From: Verrucomicrobiota bacterium
Lineage (GTDB): Bacteria; Verrucomicrobiota; Verrucomicrobiia; Limisphaerales; Pedosphaeraceae
Assembly (NCBI GenBank): GCA_021325145.1
Contig: JAJPHR010000097.1
Span: 1-64,000 of the forward strand
Reading direction: 5' to 3'
DNA: 64,000 bases
This document shows positions 16,402 to 27,404 of the stretch, piece after piece. Under the pieces are notes generated by a model. The model had not been told where the DNA came from. It saw nothing but the letters and a program-made list of their open reading frames with translations, and ran no database searches. The first letter of the stretch is position 1, and every line of letters starts with the position of its first letter. The translations under genes were made by a program, and so were the position numbers.

Positions 16402-17415
16402 ATGAAGTCACCGATTCAACTCGTGGCAGTCCTTGCGCTTTGCAACCTGCTTGCATTTCCCAACCCAGCCTGCGCCCAAAGCACGGCCTTTGTCTATCAA
16501 GGCCGCCTGTCTGACGGCGGAAGTGCCGCCAATGGCACGTACGACCTGTCCTTCGCGTTGTTCAACAGCGCCAGTGGCGCCAGCCAACTCGGCAGCACGG
16601 TCACTCAGACCGTTTTCGTCAGCAACGGCACGTTCACCGCAACGCTGGATTACGGCGCCAATTTTCCCGGCGCCGACCGCTGGTTGGAGATCGGCGTGCG
16701 GACAAACAGCGGTCCCTACGTAACCTTGAGTCCGCGACAAAAACTCACGGCCGCGCCGTATGCCATTACCGCGGGCGGTTTGGCGACCGGCACTTACGGG
16801 AATGCGGTGACGTTCAACAACGGCGCGGACAATTTCAACGGCACGTTTATCGGTCAATTTCTTGGCTATAGTTTCATCGGCGGCGGCTTCACCGGCAGCT
16901 TTGTCGGCAACGGCAGCGGATTGATCGGCCTCAACGCCAGCGCGCTTTCCTCCGGGGTGGTGCCGCCCGCCCAGGAGGGCGCGCTCACAAACCATCTGGA
17001 CGTTGCCGTCCTCGGTCTGGTTCCCGGACAGGTGCTGGTTTATAACGGGACCAGTTGGGTCAACGCCCCCCTGCCCAGCGGAGGCCAGGGACAAGGAACC
17101 AGCGTGCCGGTTTCGCTCACTTACTCGGGAACGAACGTGCCCGTGAACGCGGCGGTCGGCACGCATTTCCGATTAACCGCCACGAACAACTTTCTGCTCC
17201 AAAATCCCACGGGCGCCGCGGATGGCCAGCGAATGGTGTTTGAAATCATCCAGGATCCCACGGGTGGCCGGACGATGACTTTCGGCAACGCGTTCAAGTT
17301 CAGCACTGATTTGCCGGTGGCCAACCTGAGCACGAATGCCGGGTTGCGGGACTTCATTACGTGCATTTGTTCCGGCACCAATTTCTACGTCGTGGGTTTC
17401 ATCAAGGGATTCTGA
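16402..17415 (+). CDS. Exported protein with N-terminal YQGRL domain
   Basis: 337 aa. Signal peptide with cleavage likely after 'NPACAQ'. Residues 27-125 form the 'FVYQGRLSDGG...LSPRQKLTAAPYAI' domain, common in exported proteins of this phylum and neighbours, of unknown function. It is followed by a short Gly/Asn-rich beta segment (FNNGADNFNGTF...SFIGGGF, about 135-170). The first 180 residues parallel those of the 1060-aa protein at 38924-42106. The stop overlaps the start of the SGNH hydrolase gene (TGATG), so the two are co-translated, suggesting that the pair acts together on the surface or in the periplasm. No enzymatic motif is visible. Confidence 0.8.
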   Translation: MKSPIQLVAVLALCNLLAFPNPACAQSTAFVYQGRLSDGGSAANGTYDLSFALFNSASGASQLGSTVTQTVFVSNGTFTATLDYGANFPGADRWLEIGVRTNSGPYVTLSPRQKLTAAPYAITAGGLATGTYGNAVTFNNGADNFNGTFIGQFLGYSFIGGGFTGSFVGNGSGLIGLNASALSSGVVPPAQEGALTNHLDVAVLGLVPGQVLVYNGTSWVNAPLPSGGQGQGTSVPVSLTYSGTNVPVNAAVGTHFRLTATNNFLLQNPTGAADGQRMVFEIIQDPTGGRTMTFGNAFKFSTDLPVANLSTNAGLRDFITCICSGTNFYVVGFIKGF

Positions 17416-18770
17416 TGAAACGGATGTTGATCATCGCCTCGCTGCTGGGGGGGTTCGAAGCCTCCGCCGTCATCAGCAGCAACCTCGTGGCTGACTGGCA
17501 GGCCGGTGTCGGCATCGTCGCGTCCGGCGGGCGAATCTTCCAATGGAATGACCAACATCAAACGTTGAACAACGACGGCCTCGGACCACACAACCTCACG
17601 CAAACAAACGCCCCTGCCCAGCCTTACGATACGACCGACGCCCGCGGCAATCGCGGCGTCCTGTTTCCGTGGAGCTTTTTTGCGCCGCAACCGAACACCG
17701 GTTTGAACATCCCCAATTCCCTCGGCGGCCTGGACACCGACAACACGACTATCTACGTCGTCGCGACCGGGCCGATGGTCCCGACCAACCAGACCTTGAT
17801 TTGGCCCGCGGGGCTGGCTTCCGGGTGGATCCGTTTTTCGCAGCCCAGCAACTTCCCCGCCAGCTTGCAGGTTGGCTCGAGTGGTTCCACAATTTATCCG
17901 CCGCTAAACCTGGCGGTCTTTGTCGGCGCAAGCGACACCAATGCCACCACACTCCGGTGGAACAATCTCAGCCGAACCAATGCGGCCCAACCGCGAGTCA
18001 CCACGGGCAATGGCGGAACAATCGGTTCGATTAACGGCTCGGAATTTTACTACGGCATCATCTATCGCATGCTCGTGTACAAAGCCGCGCATACCGCCGC
18101 GCAAATGGACGCGCAGGTCGCGGAACTGGCCGGGCTTTACGGCGTCCGCACCCATTACACCAAGCAAGCGGTTTGCCGCGGGGCTTCCACCTCCGAAGGC
18201 GTGGGCTCCACGATGCTGCAAAGCTACGAGTTCCAATTAGCGCAGCGTTATCCGGAGATCGCCTGGCACGACCAGGGCCTGTACGGGACCTATCTCGGGA
18301 CCAACGGCTTGACCGGCTCCATGTACGACATCGACGGCAATTACGTGGACACGCTTTTCGACAGCGGGCTGCAACGAAATTGGCTGTTCATGCTGGCCGG
18401 GTTGAACGACGTTTATACCGGCGGCCAAACCGGTTTCTCCACCTGGCAGAGACTGACCAACTACGTCGCCGCCCGCAAAGCCGTTCATCCCTGGACTGTC
18501 GTCGTCTCCACGTTGCAAGCCGACATCGTGGCCCCCGCCGGCAACGCCGATTACAACGCCTGCATCCGGACCAACGGCGGTCCCTGGGACGCACTCGTCG
18601 ATCCCGGCGTCAATTCACCCATCGAAACCCGCCTGAGCAACCCCAACAACACGACCTATTTCTATTCCGACGGAGTTCACCTGAGCAACCTGGGCTACGG
18701 CGTGCTCGCCGATCATTTCGGCCAAATCGTCAACGTGCCCCATCGTACCACCGGCTTTTTCGGACCGTGA
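17415..18770 (+). CDS. Exported SGNH/GDSL-type hydrolase with N-terminal LamG-like region
   Basis: 451 aa from ATG 17415, which overlaps the upstream stop by one base. A short signal peptide (to about residue 18, 'FEASA'), then a concanavalin-like beta region (about 20-245) and a C-terminal SGNH domain. Its motifs are 'CRGASTSEG' with the Ser nucleophile (block I), 'LAGLNDV' with Gly and Asn (block III), and 'DGVHLSNLGY' with the Asp-x-x-His pair (block V). Such enzymes deacylate esters, often acetylated polysaccharides. The preceding YQGRL gene is coupled to it. The substrate cannot be read from sequence. Confidence 0.82.
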   Translation: MKRMLIIASLLGGFEASAVISSNLVADWQAGVGIVASGGRIFQWNDQHQTLNNDGLGPHNLTQTNAPAQPYDTTDARGNRGVLFPWSFFAPQPNTGLNIPNSLGGLDTDNTTIYVVATGPMVPTNQTLIWPAGLASGWIRFSQPSNFPASLQVGSSGSTIYPPLNLAVFVGASDTNATTLRWNNLSRTNAAQPRVTTGNGGTIGSINGSEFYYGIIYRMLVYKAAHTAAQMDAQVAELAGLYGVRTHYTKQAVCRGASTSEGVGSTMLQSYEFQLAQRYPEIAWHDQGLYGTYLGTNGLTGSMYDIDGNYVDTLFDSGLQRNWLFMLAGLNDVYTGGQTGFSTWQRLTNYVAARKAVHPWTVVVSTLQADIVAPAGNADYNACIRTNGGPWDALVDPGVNSPIETRLSNPNNTTYFYSDGVHLSNLGYGVLADHFGQIVNVPHRTTGFFGP

Positions 18771-19019
18771 GCCAAGGGGACGCGCCGAAACACCCCCCCC
18801 AGAATAACCCAGCTTAACCTCGCGGCCAGCGCCGCGACACTCCAACGCGTCCCGTCCAAACTAACTTTAGAATTTAAGAAATATTAAATTATATTCATAA
18901 TTCATGGAATACAGGTCCGCGCTTTTTTCGAACTTGCAATCCTGCCTGCCCTTGCCCGGGTGAACCGTAAAGGCGTTGAGCACTCGTCGTAAAAATTCTG
19001 GCGGGAGGGTTACTACGTA

Positions 19020-19048
19020 TTGACGCAACCAGCGGTGCAGACCAGATT
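19020..19048 (+). promoter_or_regulatory. Possible promoter of the response regulator gene
   Basis: TTGACG (19020-19025), 17-bp spacer, CAGATT (19043-19048), 39 bp before the ATG at 19087. The -10 match is modest. The rest of the 316-bp gap 18771-19086 is partly AT-rich (18865-18905) and contains no gene that I can support. Confidence 0.35.
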
Positions 19049-19086
19049 CGCTGTGGAGACGGAATGCAAACTTAAACGCTAATTTT

Positions 19087-19539
19087 ATGGCCAGACCCTT
19101 GGGAACCATCCTTTTGGCTGAAGATGACGCGAATGACGTTCAGTTGACCCGGCGCATGTTCGCCCGCTGCCGCATCTTGAATCCCTTGCACGTCGTGGAC
19201 GATGGTGATGAGGCCATCCAGTATCTGCAAGGGGAAGGCCCCTACGCCGACCACCTCCGCTGTCCCAGCCCGATTTTCTTCCTGCTGGACCTGCGCCTGC
19301 CGCGGGTGGGCGGGTTGGAGGTGCTGCACTGGATGAAGACGCACCAGGAATGTGCGGTCACCACCTTCGTGCTGACGGCGTTCCAGGATTTGAACCTGAT
19401 GAATGAGGTGTACCAACTTGGCGCCAAATCCTTTCTGACCAAGCCGCTGCATGAACGCGATGTTACCTCCCTGCTTTGCACTCAAAACGGCGTCAGCGTC
19501 GCCCAAAACATCCGCGGCATGTCACTCAAGTGCCCGTAA
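19087..19539 (+). CDS. Single-domain response regulator (Rcp1-like receiver)
   Basis: 150 aa. Receiver fold with the acidic pair 'AEDDANDVQLTRR' near residue 12, phospho-acceptor Asp in 'FFLLDLRLPRVGG' near residue 68, the Thr in 'FVLTAFQD' and Lys in 'SFLTKPLHE'. The long insertion before the phospho-Asp ('YLQGEGPYADHLRCPSP') is typical of the phytochrome-linked Rcp1 group. No output domain: it would signal through protein contacts. Immediately downstream, on the other strand, lies a remnant of a histidine kinase that may once have been its partner. Confidence 0.88.
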   Translation: MARPLGTILLAEDDANDVQLTRRMFARCRILNPLHVVDDGDEAIQYLQGEGPYADHLRCPSPIFFLLDLRLPRVGGLEVLHWMKTHQECAVTTFVLTAFQDLNLMNEVYQLGAKSFLTKPLHERDVTSLLCTQNGVSVAQNIRGMSLKCP

Positions 19540-19577
19540 ACGTTGGTTTCACCGCGCCTGGAAAGCAGCGAAGTTTT

Positions 19578-21199
<1,622 letters not shown>

Positions 21200-21220
21200 G
21201 TAGATCGGCAAAAAGTTTTG

Positions 21221-21411
21221 TTAAATCGTCCCTAACCGATTGTCCTTTGAGCGCAAGCCGCCTTTGTTGAGGGCCTGACGGTTGCTCAAACTCTTCATCC
21301 ACCACAACGGGTAGTCCACCGCCCACCCGATGGGTTCGAACTGGTGGTTGGGCAGATTTTCTTTTTGAGTTCCTTCCACAGGTGATCCATCGCATTGAGC
21401 CGTACCGACCC
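21221..21411 (-). pseudogene. Remnant of an IS630-like transposase C-terminus
   Basis: One frame reads 'LNAMDHLWKELKKKIC', the analogue of the 'NPxE-LW-LK' block that carries the catalytic Glu in IS630/Tc1-type DDE transposases (here Asp at that place). After a frameshift near 21360 another frame reads 'PNHQFEPIGWAVDYPLWW' then 'SLSNRQALNKGGL' to a TAA at 21221, matching the usual tail of such enzymes. The rest of the element is gone and no terminal repeats are evident. Confidence 0.55.
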
Positions 21412-21455
21412 TTTTCTGGTATTGAGCATACTATTCGCCGGACTATAATCTTTAA

Positions 21456-22316
21456 ATGAACCGCATTCGCTCCATCCGTTTTCTTTGTCTCCTCGTCTTC
21501 TGCGAATTCGTGTTGCTATTTGTGACCGGATGCGGCGACTCACCTTCTTCCAGCGGCATGCAAAACGCCCAAGCCACCCAGGCAACCACTTCAGTTGCCA
21601 CAGCCGGAACGAATAGCATGATGCAGACATTATTCGACGATTTTGAGAGCAGTTCGATCGCTTCATTTTGGCTTCCGGGCGACTATGGAAGCGGCCTTTA
21701 TGTGTCCGGCGCAATTAAGGTGTCCACGAATTACGCGCGCACCGGCTCTAATTCGGTCCAAATCACGATTCACCAAGGCGATATTGAAAGGCCCGGCGAC
21801 GCCGGCACTCGCGTCGAACGTGACGAGTTGGATTCCGGGCATTTTCCATTGCGCGGACGGGAGGCATGGTACGGCTTTTCGTTCCTGATACCGGAGAATT
21901 TTCCGATCCTGGACAACCGCCTCGTCATCAGTTCCTGCAAACAATCCGACGTTAGCCGCCCGCTTACAGCGCAACGCTTTCGCAATGGAAAGCACACGCT
22001 CACTGTGGAATCACAGGGGCTAAAAAAGGAGTACCGCCTTCCTCCCCTCCCACTCGGCAAATGGGTGGACATGATTTATCACGCCCGCTATTCGGCGGAA
22101 CAGGACGGTATTTTCCAAGTCTGGATGAACGGCAAACAGGTTGTTTCCTATTCCGGCCCTTTGGCTGACCGTGATGCGAAAAACGCGTTCTACCACAAAA
22201 TCGGCCTTTACCGCGATTGTATCCCCGAACCTATGACCATTTATTTCGATAATTACACCATGGGCGAAACATTCCAGTCGGTGGATCCCGCACGCTTTGA
22301 CAAATCCGGCCACTAA
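21456..22316 (+). CDS. Lipoprotein with polysaccharide-lyase-like domain
   Basis: 286 aa. Signal peptide with lipobox LLFVTGC, Cys at about residue 27, then a Ser/Thr/Gln-rich linker and a beta-jelly-roll domain (about 55-280). The landmarks of the polysaccharide lyase/heparin-lyase-like fold (Pfam Polysacc_lyase type) are present: 'RVERDELDSG' near residue 120, 'WYGFSFLIPENFP' near 139, 'KWVDMIYHARYS', 'GIFQVWMNGKQVVSYSG' and 'IYFDNYTMG'. Members act on glucuronan, alginate or heparin-like chains by beta-elimination. Outer-membrane anchoring points to extracellular polysaccharide use. The substrate is unknown. Confidence 0.78.
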   Translation: MNRIRSIRFLCLLVFCEFVLLFVTGCGDSPSSSGMQNAQATQATTSVATAGTNSMMQTLFDDFESSSIASFWLPGDYGSGLYVSGAIKVSTNYARTGSNSVQITIHQGDIERPGDAGTRVERDELDSGHFPLRGREAWYGFSFLIPENFPILDNRLVISSCKQSDVSRPLTAQRFRNGKHTLTVESQGLKKEYRLPPLPLGKWVDMIYHARYSAEQDGIFQVWMNGKQVVSYSGPLADRDAKNAFYHKIGLYRDCIPEPMTIYFDNYTMGETFQSVDPARFDKSGH

Positions 22317-22497
22317 AAGGGCCGGTTTCGGAACCGACCGCTTCCAGGACCACCAGGGGCGGTTGCTCGGGCTTGGTGCGAGAAGCCAGAAGTCGCCGGC
22401 AACTGTGGATTTAAAAGGGAGTTCCAATTTCAACTATCGCACTGCTGTGTTGCAATAACGAGCAGGCCGGTGTATTTACATAAGTCGCCCAGAGCAC

Positions 22498-22716
22498 ATG
22501 AAAAGGTATATACGGAATTGTTTGGCTCTGGTAACGGGGTTGATTTTATGCACCGGTTGTTCAACCTTGAAACCAAGCGAGGAACGTCGGGCTGCCGTGG
22601 AGGTTACGCCTTGGAACGGAGCGCCACTGGCGACGGCGGCATCTGCGGCTTCAGAGTCCCAATCTCCATATGTGGCGGCATTTTTAGATTTTTTATATCT
22701 GTTGGCCCATCTTTAA
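22498..22716 (+). CDS. Small lipoprotein, unknown function
   Basis: 72 aa. Clear lipoprotein signal: basic MKRYIRN, hydrophobic core, lipobox ILCTGC with Cys at 21. The mature peptide is about 50 residues, Ala/Ser-rich, ending in a hydrophobic 'FLDFLYLLAHL'. No known domain. Another frame (22470-22895) overlaps it but lacks any such feature. It lies between the lyase-like gene and the 3' end of the large CsgG-like/propeller gene. The 180 bp before it contain nothing that I recognise. Confidence 0.55.
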   Translation: MKRYIRNCLALVTGLILCTGCSTLKPSEERRAAVEVTPWNGAPLATAASAASESQSPYVAAFLDFLYLLAHL

Positions 22717-22800
22717 TGCCCGGGCCAACCGCTATTGGCACGGTCAGTTCTAAAAGGGGTCGAAGCGGGTTCAGACAATGGGCGGCCCTTTTCGGCGGGC

Positions 22801-25800
22801 TTACGGCGTCAAAGCCGCCCTGTACAGATGCCAATCAAACTGCGCCCAGACATAGCCACCACGTATCTGTATCTTATCTATTGTCCAGCCTTTGACGTAG
22901 GCATATTTCAGCACCTTGTTTCGGGCGGGATCAAGGAGCGCAACATAGCCCATGCCGCCCACCCAAACTTCCTGGCCTTGTATCGATACCGTCGATACCC
23001 CCAGCGGCAATCCTGCAACCTCTGGAAAACTGTGCCATTTCCCTTCCTTGAGGTTCAGGGTATGCACACCAAATTCCTTATCGACTTTAGCTGCGCCTGA
23101 CTTATAGACGGTCGTAATGGGCGCAATGAATCCCCCGGCACAAATCATGTCCATGTCGGCAGCGATAGTCGTGGTGTGTTCCTGGCCGGAAATCAGGCCC
23201 CACTTGTCCTCGCGAGCACTGTAGTTGCGCAACCCGCGTTGCGGGACAAACCAGACCATACCGTCGGGACCCGCGGCCAGCGCTGTGATTGGCTGGCGCG
23301 GAGGTTGCCCATGCGTAACGGCGTTTGTGGACAGGGAGGGTCCGAAAGCAATCAAGTGGCGCGTGGGCAAATCGAGCTTTCCCAACCCTCCGTCGGTGGC
23401 CTCGCCATAGCCAATCCAAAGCACGTCGTCTGCGAGTTGCAGTGATGAGATGAAGTTCATCAATAGACCATCTTTGTCGGTCCATTGGCGGCACTGCCGA
23501 CTGGCCTTGTCGAATTCGATCAATCCCGCCCCGCCCGTGCCGATCCAAATACTGGAAGGCCCGACGCATACAGCTGTAATCAATATGGAAGGGGCAAGCG
23601 GAAGATCTATCAGCAGGTTGGTTTTCAGTTCAAAGTTCAGATGCGTCAATTTGCCCTGCAAGGCGACCCAGAGGCCGTCAGCATCCGTGGCGAACGTGCC
23701 ATATTCTGTGACGCGGACGCGATACATGCCGATATGACCCGATGGCGTGTCGCAAAAACACAGGCCCGTGTTCTCCAGGTCAAATTCGCGAGGATCGTGC
23801 TGTTCCTGAATCCCAAGGTTTCTGCGGCAGAAATTGGCCAATTTACTCGTGCGCACCACGGTGTCAGCCTTTCCCCATGGGCCACTGTTTCCCAGATGGA
23901 CCGGGTAATTCGACCAGCCTTCCGCAACTTTTAACTCATCCCTCCATCGCTCCGCCGCTTGGTAAGCATAAACGAGTGCCATTTTGTCCTCGTCCGTAAC
24001 TTGGACGGTCGGATCCACGGTTGCGGCCTGCAACTCAGCTTCCACGATCCTGGCGCTAAGTGCCCAGTCTTTATGCGACATCGCCCAATCATAAGCTGTA
24101 TAGCGAAGATGGCTCCAAAGCGATGCGCCTTTCCTCGTCAATTCCTTGGGATGCTCGGCATACCATTCCAAAGTTTTTTCAAATTCTCCGACTACGGGTG
24201 AGTTAGTGTCATTCTGGAAGGTTACGAGAGTGGCCAGCAAAAAGAGAATCGAGTTCGAGGCCACAGCCTTCATTCTGGGCAGCAACTCATTCAATCGCTG
24301 GGCGGCAGCTTCTCGGTTCGTGCCGTAACTCTCGGCAAAATCATCCATGCCCAGTGACCTTTCATAGGATCCCGCTTCGAATTTCTGTAGGTAGTCAAAC
24401 AGACGCGCTTCAGCCAGCTCGTGAACCTTCGAACCTTCGCCGCGCCGGATGGCAGCGTCCCTTTCCGCGCTTTCGGCTTCCTGCTGGAAAAACTCCGCGG
24501 CGGAATGGTTGTTGCTCCGCCGCGCTGCCGAGCCAAACCACCGCGCCCGCGCTTCTGGATCGTCATAATAAAGACCCCAGCGGAGGGCTGTTTTGGCGGT
24601 CATCGACCAGCCATCCGCCACTGGTTCGTCAATCACCTGACGATAATACTCCCGGCCCTCATCCACACGGTCGGCCGAATCGCTTATCAGGCATCCGGCC
24701 AGACGCATTTTTGCCTGGCGATTCGTCGGGTCCAACAATAGCGCGGTCTCGAAGGCTCGAATGGCTTCCTGCAAATTGCGTTGCCGCCGAGCGGTTGCTT
24801 GCGCATCCGGCAGCGCACTGAATGCGAAAGGCCTGCCCCCCGGGTCAAAGGAACCACTCAATTCTTCGCCCACGCTCATTTGGAACCGGAACTCGCTGGC
24901 TTTCGTCGGAACTAAAATGCCCGTGTCGCCGCTCATCACCCCATCGATCTCGCTCTTCGCCTTCTGAAATAGAGGTTCGTCCACCGCCCCCCGCAGGACG
25001 TCCAGAACCGGCCTGCGGCCAAATATTCTCTGCACCCTGAGTTTCAGCTCGACTTCATCGCGTGGATTTCCATAAGACTGATAATGCCCGTCCACCAGCC
25101 AGAACGCTGACTGCATGCGGGGTGGTGGATTTGTGTCACTCCCATCGGTAAGGCTGGCCAGGTCGAGGTGCACTTGCTGCAGCAAAGCCGTTACATATTC
25201 CCGCTCCAAAAGTGTCGTGCCCGAGCCGCTGTAAGCCGCCGTTAAATGGGCTCGCAACTGCCTTGGTAAATCAGGTTGACGGCTGTCGGTGCCCACGTCC
25301 TCGAATGTGCCAATTGCCAGATACACTCGTGTCCCTGCATTCGAAGCCTCGCCGCGACATCGCCGCACGAAGGCGGCCACGTTCTCCGCAAGATCGATCC
25401 CTGCTTCTTTGAACGGAATCACGCCGACGTCGCGCATGATGCCCGTCCGGGCATCCACAATGCGGACCACCACAGCGTTGCTGTTCCCGGCCGAGGCGAC
25501 GCTGCCCAGCAGAAACCAATCAGCCCGCAACAGTTTGCCAACTCGAACCGCGTCACGCGCTCGAACCAGTCCGGATAGGTTCAGTTCCAGTTCGCGCAGC
25601 ACGGCATTGAGGGACTGCCGTTCCACCAATTGCAAGCCCTTGGCCGAACTCAGGCCAACTGTGATTAAATCCCCGAGTTTCCGGTTCTGCGCGTCGTCCG
25701 GAAGACCGAGGCTGCCGATTGCCAGCCGAACCTGTTGTGAGGGCTTAAGCGGGACGGGAGAGTCCACCGGCGGCAGGGGCACATTTTTTCCTGACCCGGA

Positions 25801-25920
25801 ACTTAACGACGGACGCAAAACAACCGGAGCATTCGCAAACCAGTTGGCCAGCCAGTAAATGCACAATCCGCCAAACACCAGAACGCTGATGATTATCAGG
25901 AAGCGACGATTCATGATCAT
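22801..25920 (-). CDS. Large membrane-anchored CsgG-like / TPR / beta-propeller protein
   Basis: 1039 aa from ATG 25920 (the frame extends 20 codons upstream; 25914 is also possible). One N-terminal membrane segment (RRFLIIISVLVFGGLCIYWL). Two consecutive CsgG-like segments follow: about 60-190 ('LAIGSLGLPD...VGLSSAKGLQLVERQSL...LLRADWFLLGSV') and about 195-320 ('YLAIGTFEDVG...LLEREYVTALLQQ'). A TPR-like helical region starts near 375 ('AIRAFETALLLDPTNRQAKMRLAGCL') and runs to about 640. The last 350 residues are a two-component-regulator-type propeller ('IWIGTGGAGLIEFDK', 'WFVPQRGLRNYS', 'EVWVGGMGYVALLD'). No enzyme site is seen. Probably a periplasmic scaffold or sensor. Confidence 0.75.
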   Translation of the reverse strand: MIMNRRFLIIISVLVFGGLCIYWLANWFANAPVVLRPSLSSGSGKNVPLPPVDSPVPLKPSQQVRLAIGSLGLPDDAQNRKLGDLITVGLSSAKGLQLVERQSLNAVLRELELNLSGLVRARDAVRVGKLLRADWFLLGSVASAGNSNAVVVRIVDARTGIMRDVGVIPFKEAGIDLAENVAAFVRRCRGEASNAGTRVYLAIGTFEDVGTDSRQPDLPRQLRAHLTAAYSGSGTTLLEREYVTALLQQVHLDLASLTDGSDTNPPPRMQSAFWLVDGHYQSYGNPRDEVELKLRVQRIFGRRPVLDVLRGAVDEPLFQKAKSEIDGVMSGDTGILVPTKASEFRFQMSVGEELSGSFDPGGRPFAFSALPDAQATARRQRNLQEAIRAFETALLLDPTNRQAKMRLAGCLISDSADRVDEGREYYRQVIDEPVADGWSMTAKTALRWGLYYDDPEARARWFGSAARRSNNHSAAEFFQQEAESAERDAAIRRGEGSKVHELAEARLFDYLQKFEAGSYERSLGMDDFAESYGTNREAAAQRLNELLPRMKAVASNSILFLLATLVTFQNDTNSPVVGEFEKTLEWYAEHPKELTRKGASLWSHLRYTAYDWAMSHKDWALSARIVEAELQAATVDPTVQVTDEDKMALVYAYQAAERWRDELKVAEGWSNYPVHLGNSGPWGKADTVVRTSKLANFCRRNLGIQEQHDPREFDLENTGLCFCDTPSGHIGMYRVRVTEYGTFATDADGLWVALQGKLTHLNFELKTNLLIDLPLAPSILITAVCVGPSSIWIGTGGAGLIEFDKASRQCRQWTDKDGLLMNFISSLQLADDVLWIGYGEATDGGLGKLDLPTRHLIAFGPSLSTNAVTHGQPPRQPITALAAGPDGMVWFVPQRGLRNYSAREDKWGLISGQEHTTTIAADMDMICAGGFIAPITTVYKSGAAKVDKEFGVHTLNLKEGKWHSFPEVAGLPLGVSTVSIQGQEVWVGGMGYVALLDPARNKVLKYAYVKGWTIDKIQIRGGYVWAQFDWHLYRAALTP

Positions 25921-26218
25921 GCTCGCCGTTTCATCACCACAATTGCAGGGAATGGTTTCCGCAATTTTGGCGGACCTCAACGAATGAATCAGTCGAATTC
26001 ATAGTTCCTCGCGGCCATTCACAACTTTAAACCTTTAGACCATTGCGAGAAACAAATCCTTTGAAAAACCTTCATTGCAGCTTTCCGACCTTTACGCACG
26101 TCGGAAATGGTCTTTTTCCAGCGCAAATGGCTGAGCGCCCAGAAATCAAGCAATTTGGTAGCCGAACCTGCCCTTGATACGCAAGAGGCAGAATCTTTCT
26201 CCCAACCGGCAAATGGAT

Positions 26219-27307
26219 TTAGCCCAAAATTCTCCGGCCTTCGTCGAGGAAGATGCCTTTGAAGTTCATTTCCAGCGCCTGGGCGTTGGTGGCTTTGGCG
26301 AGGGCTTCCTTCTCGGAGACCTTGCCTTCCTTGACGAGCTGGAACAGCGCCTGGTTGAAATTCTGCATGCCGTCATCGACGCCGGTTTCGATGGCGGCGG
26401 GCAGCTTGTCGAGCCGGTTTTCCTCGAGCAGTTTCTTGACGGTGCCGGTGTTGATGAGAATTTCGACGGCGGGCGTCAGGCTGCCGGCGAGGGTGGGAAC
26501 CATGCGCTGGCAAATGACGGCTTGCAACGTGCCCGCCAATTGACGGCGGATTTGCTCACGCTCGTCGGCGCGGAAGAAGTCAAGGATGCGGCCAACGGAT
26601 TGCGAGGCGTTGGTGGTGTGGAGCGTGGATAGGACCAGGTGGCCGGTGTCCGCCGCGCTCATGGCGGCGGTGAAGCTGGTGGAGTCGCGCATTTCGCCGA
26701 TCATGATGATGTCCGGGTCCTGGCGCAGCACGTTGCGCAGGGCGTGCTCGAAGGACAGGGTGTCCAACCCGACTTCGCGCTGTTCGATGACGCACTGGTT
26801 GTCCTCGAACACATACTCGATGGGATCTTCCATCGTGATCATGTGTTTTTTGCTGTTCGCGTTGATGTGTTCGATCATCGCCGCGAGGGTGGTGGACTTG
26901 CCGCAACCCGTGGAACCGGCGATCAGCACGATGCCGCGCTGTGATTCCGCGATGCGCTTGATGGTGTCGGGCAGGCCGAGTTCCTGAAAGCTCGGCACGT
27001 TGGTCTTGACGAAGCGCATGGCGAGGCAGAACTGGCCGCGCTGCTGAAAAAGGTTCGTGCGAAATCTTCCCGTGCCCGGCTCGAGATAGGAAAAGTCAAC
27101 TTCTCGTTCTTCATCCAGCCGCTTTTGCAGGTGGTGCGGCGTGATGTTCTTGACGACGAGGTTCAGCCATTCTTCGGTGGGAATCGGACACTCGATGGCA
27201 ATCAACTGGCGGTTGATGCGGAAGACCACGGGCGTGCCGACTTTGATGTGCACATCCGAAGCGCCCCCGTCAACGGCCAGCTTCAGGATGCGGTGAAACA
27301 GTTCCAT
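26219..27307 (-). CDS. pilT: Type IV pilus retraction ATPase PilT
   Basis: 362 aa. N-terminal PAS-like domain ('GASDVHIKVG'), Walker A GSTGCGKST near residue 131, Asp box 'ITMEDPIEYVF', Walker B 'DIIMIGEMRD' near residue 200, and His box 'GHLVLSTLHT'. The C-terminal 'ALFQLVKEGKVS' stands where PilT has its retraction-specific AIRNLIRE motif, partly diverged. A cytosolic hexamer depolymerises pilin for twitching motility. It is a single gene here, 20 kb from the gsp genes, whose own ATPase GspE is not in the window. The 298-bp gap upstream of its neighbour (25921-26218) holds no evident gene. Confidence 0.9.
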   Translation of the reverse strand: MELFHRILKLAVDGGASDVHIKVGTPVVFRINRQLIAIECPIPTEEWLNLVVKNITPHHLQKRLDEEREVDFSYLEPGTGRFRTNLFQQRGQFCLAMRFVKTNVPSFQELGLPDTIKRIAESQRGIVLIAGSTGCGKSTTLAAMIEHINANSKKHMITMEDPIEYVFEDNQCVIEQREVGLDTLSFEHALRNVLRQDPDIIMIGEMRDSTSFTAAMSAADTGHLVLSTLHTTNASQSVGRILDFFRADEREQIRRQLAGTLQAVICQRMVPTLAGSLTPAVEILINTGTVKKLLEENRLDKLPAAIETGVDDGMQNFNQALFQLVKEGKVSEKEALAKATNAQALEMNFKGIFLDEGRRILG

Positions 27308-27404
27308 GCGCGTGTTTTAGCAGATCAAAGAGAGTGAGGCCAACTTGAAATTTGGAGAACCCAAGGCGTCAACTTCCGCGGGACGCAAAGAGCCTCAGCG
27401 GTTC

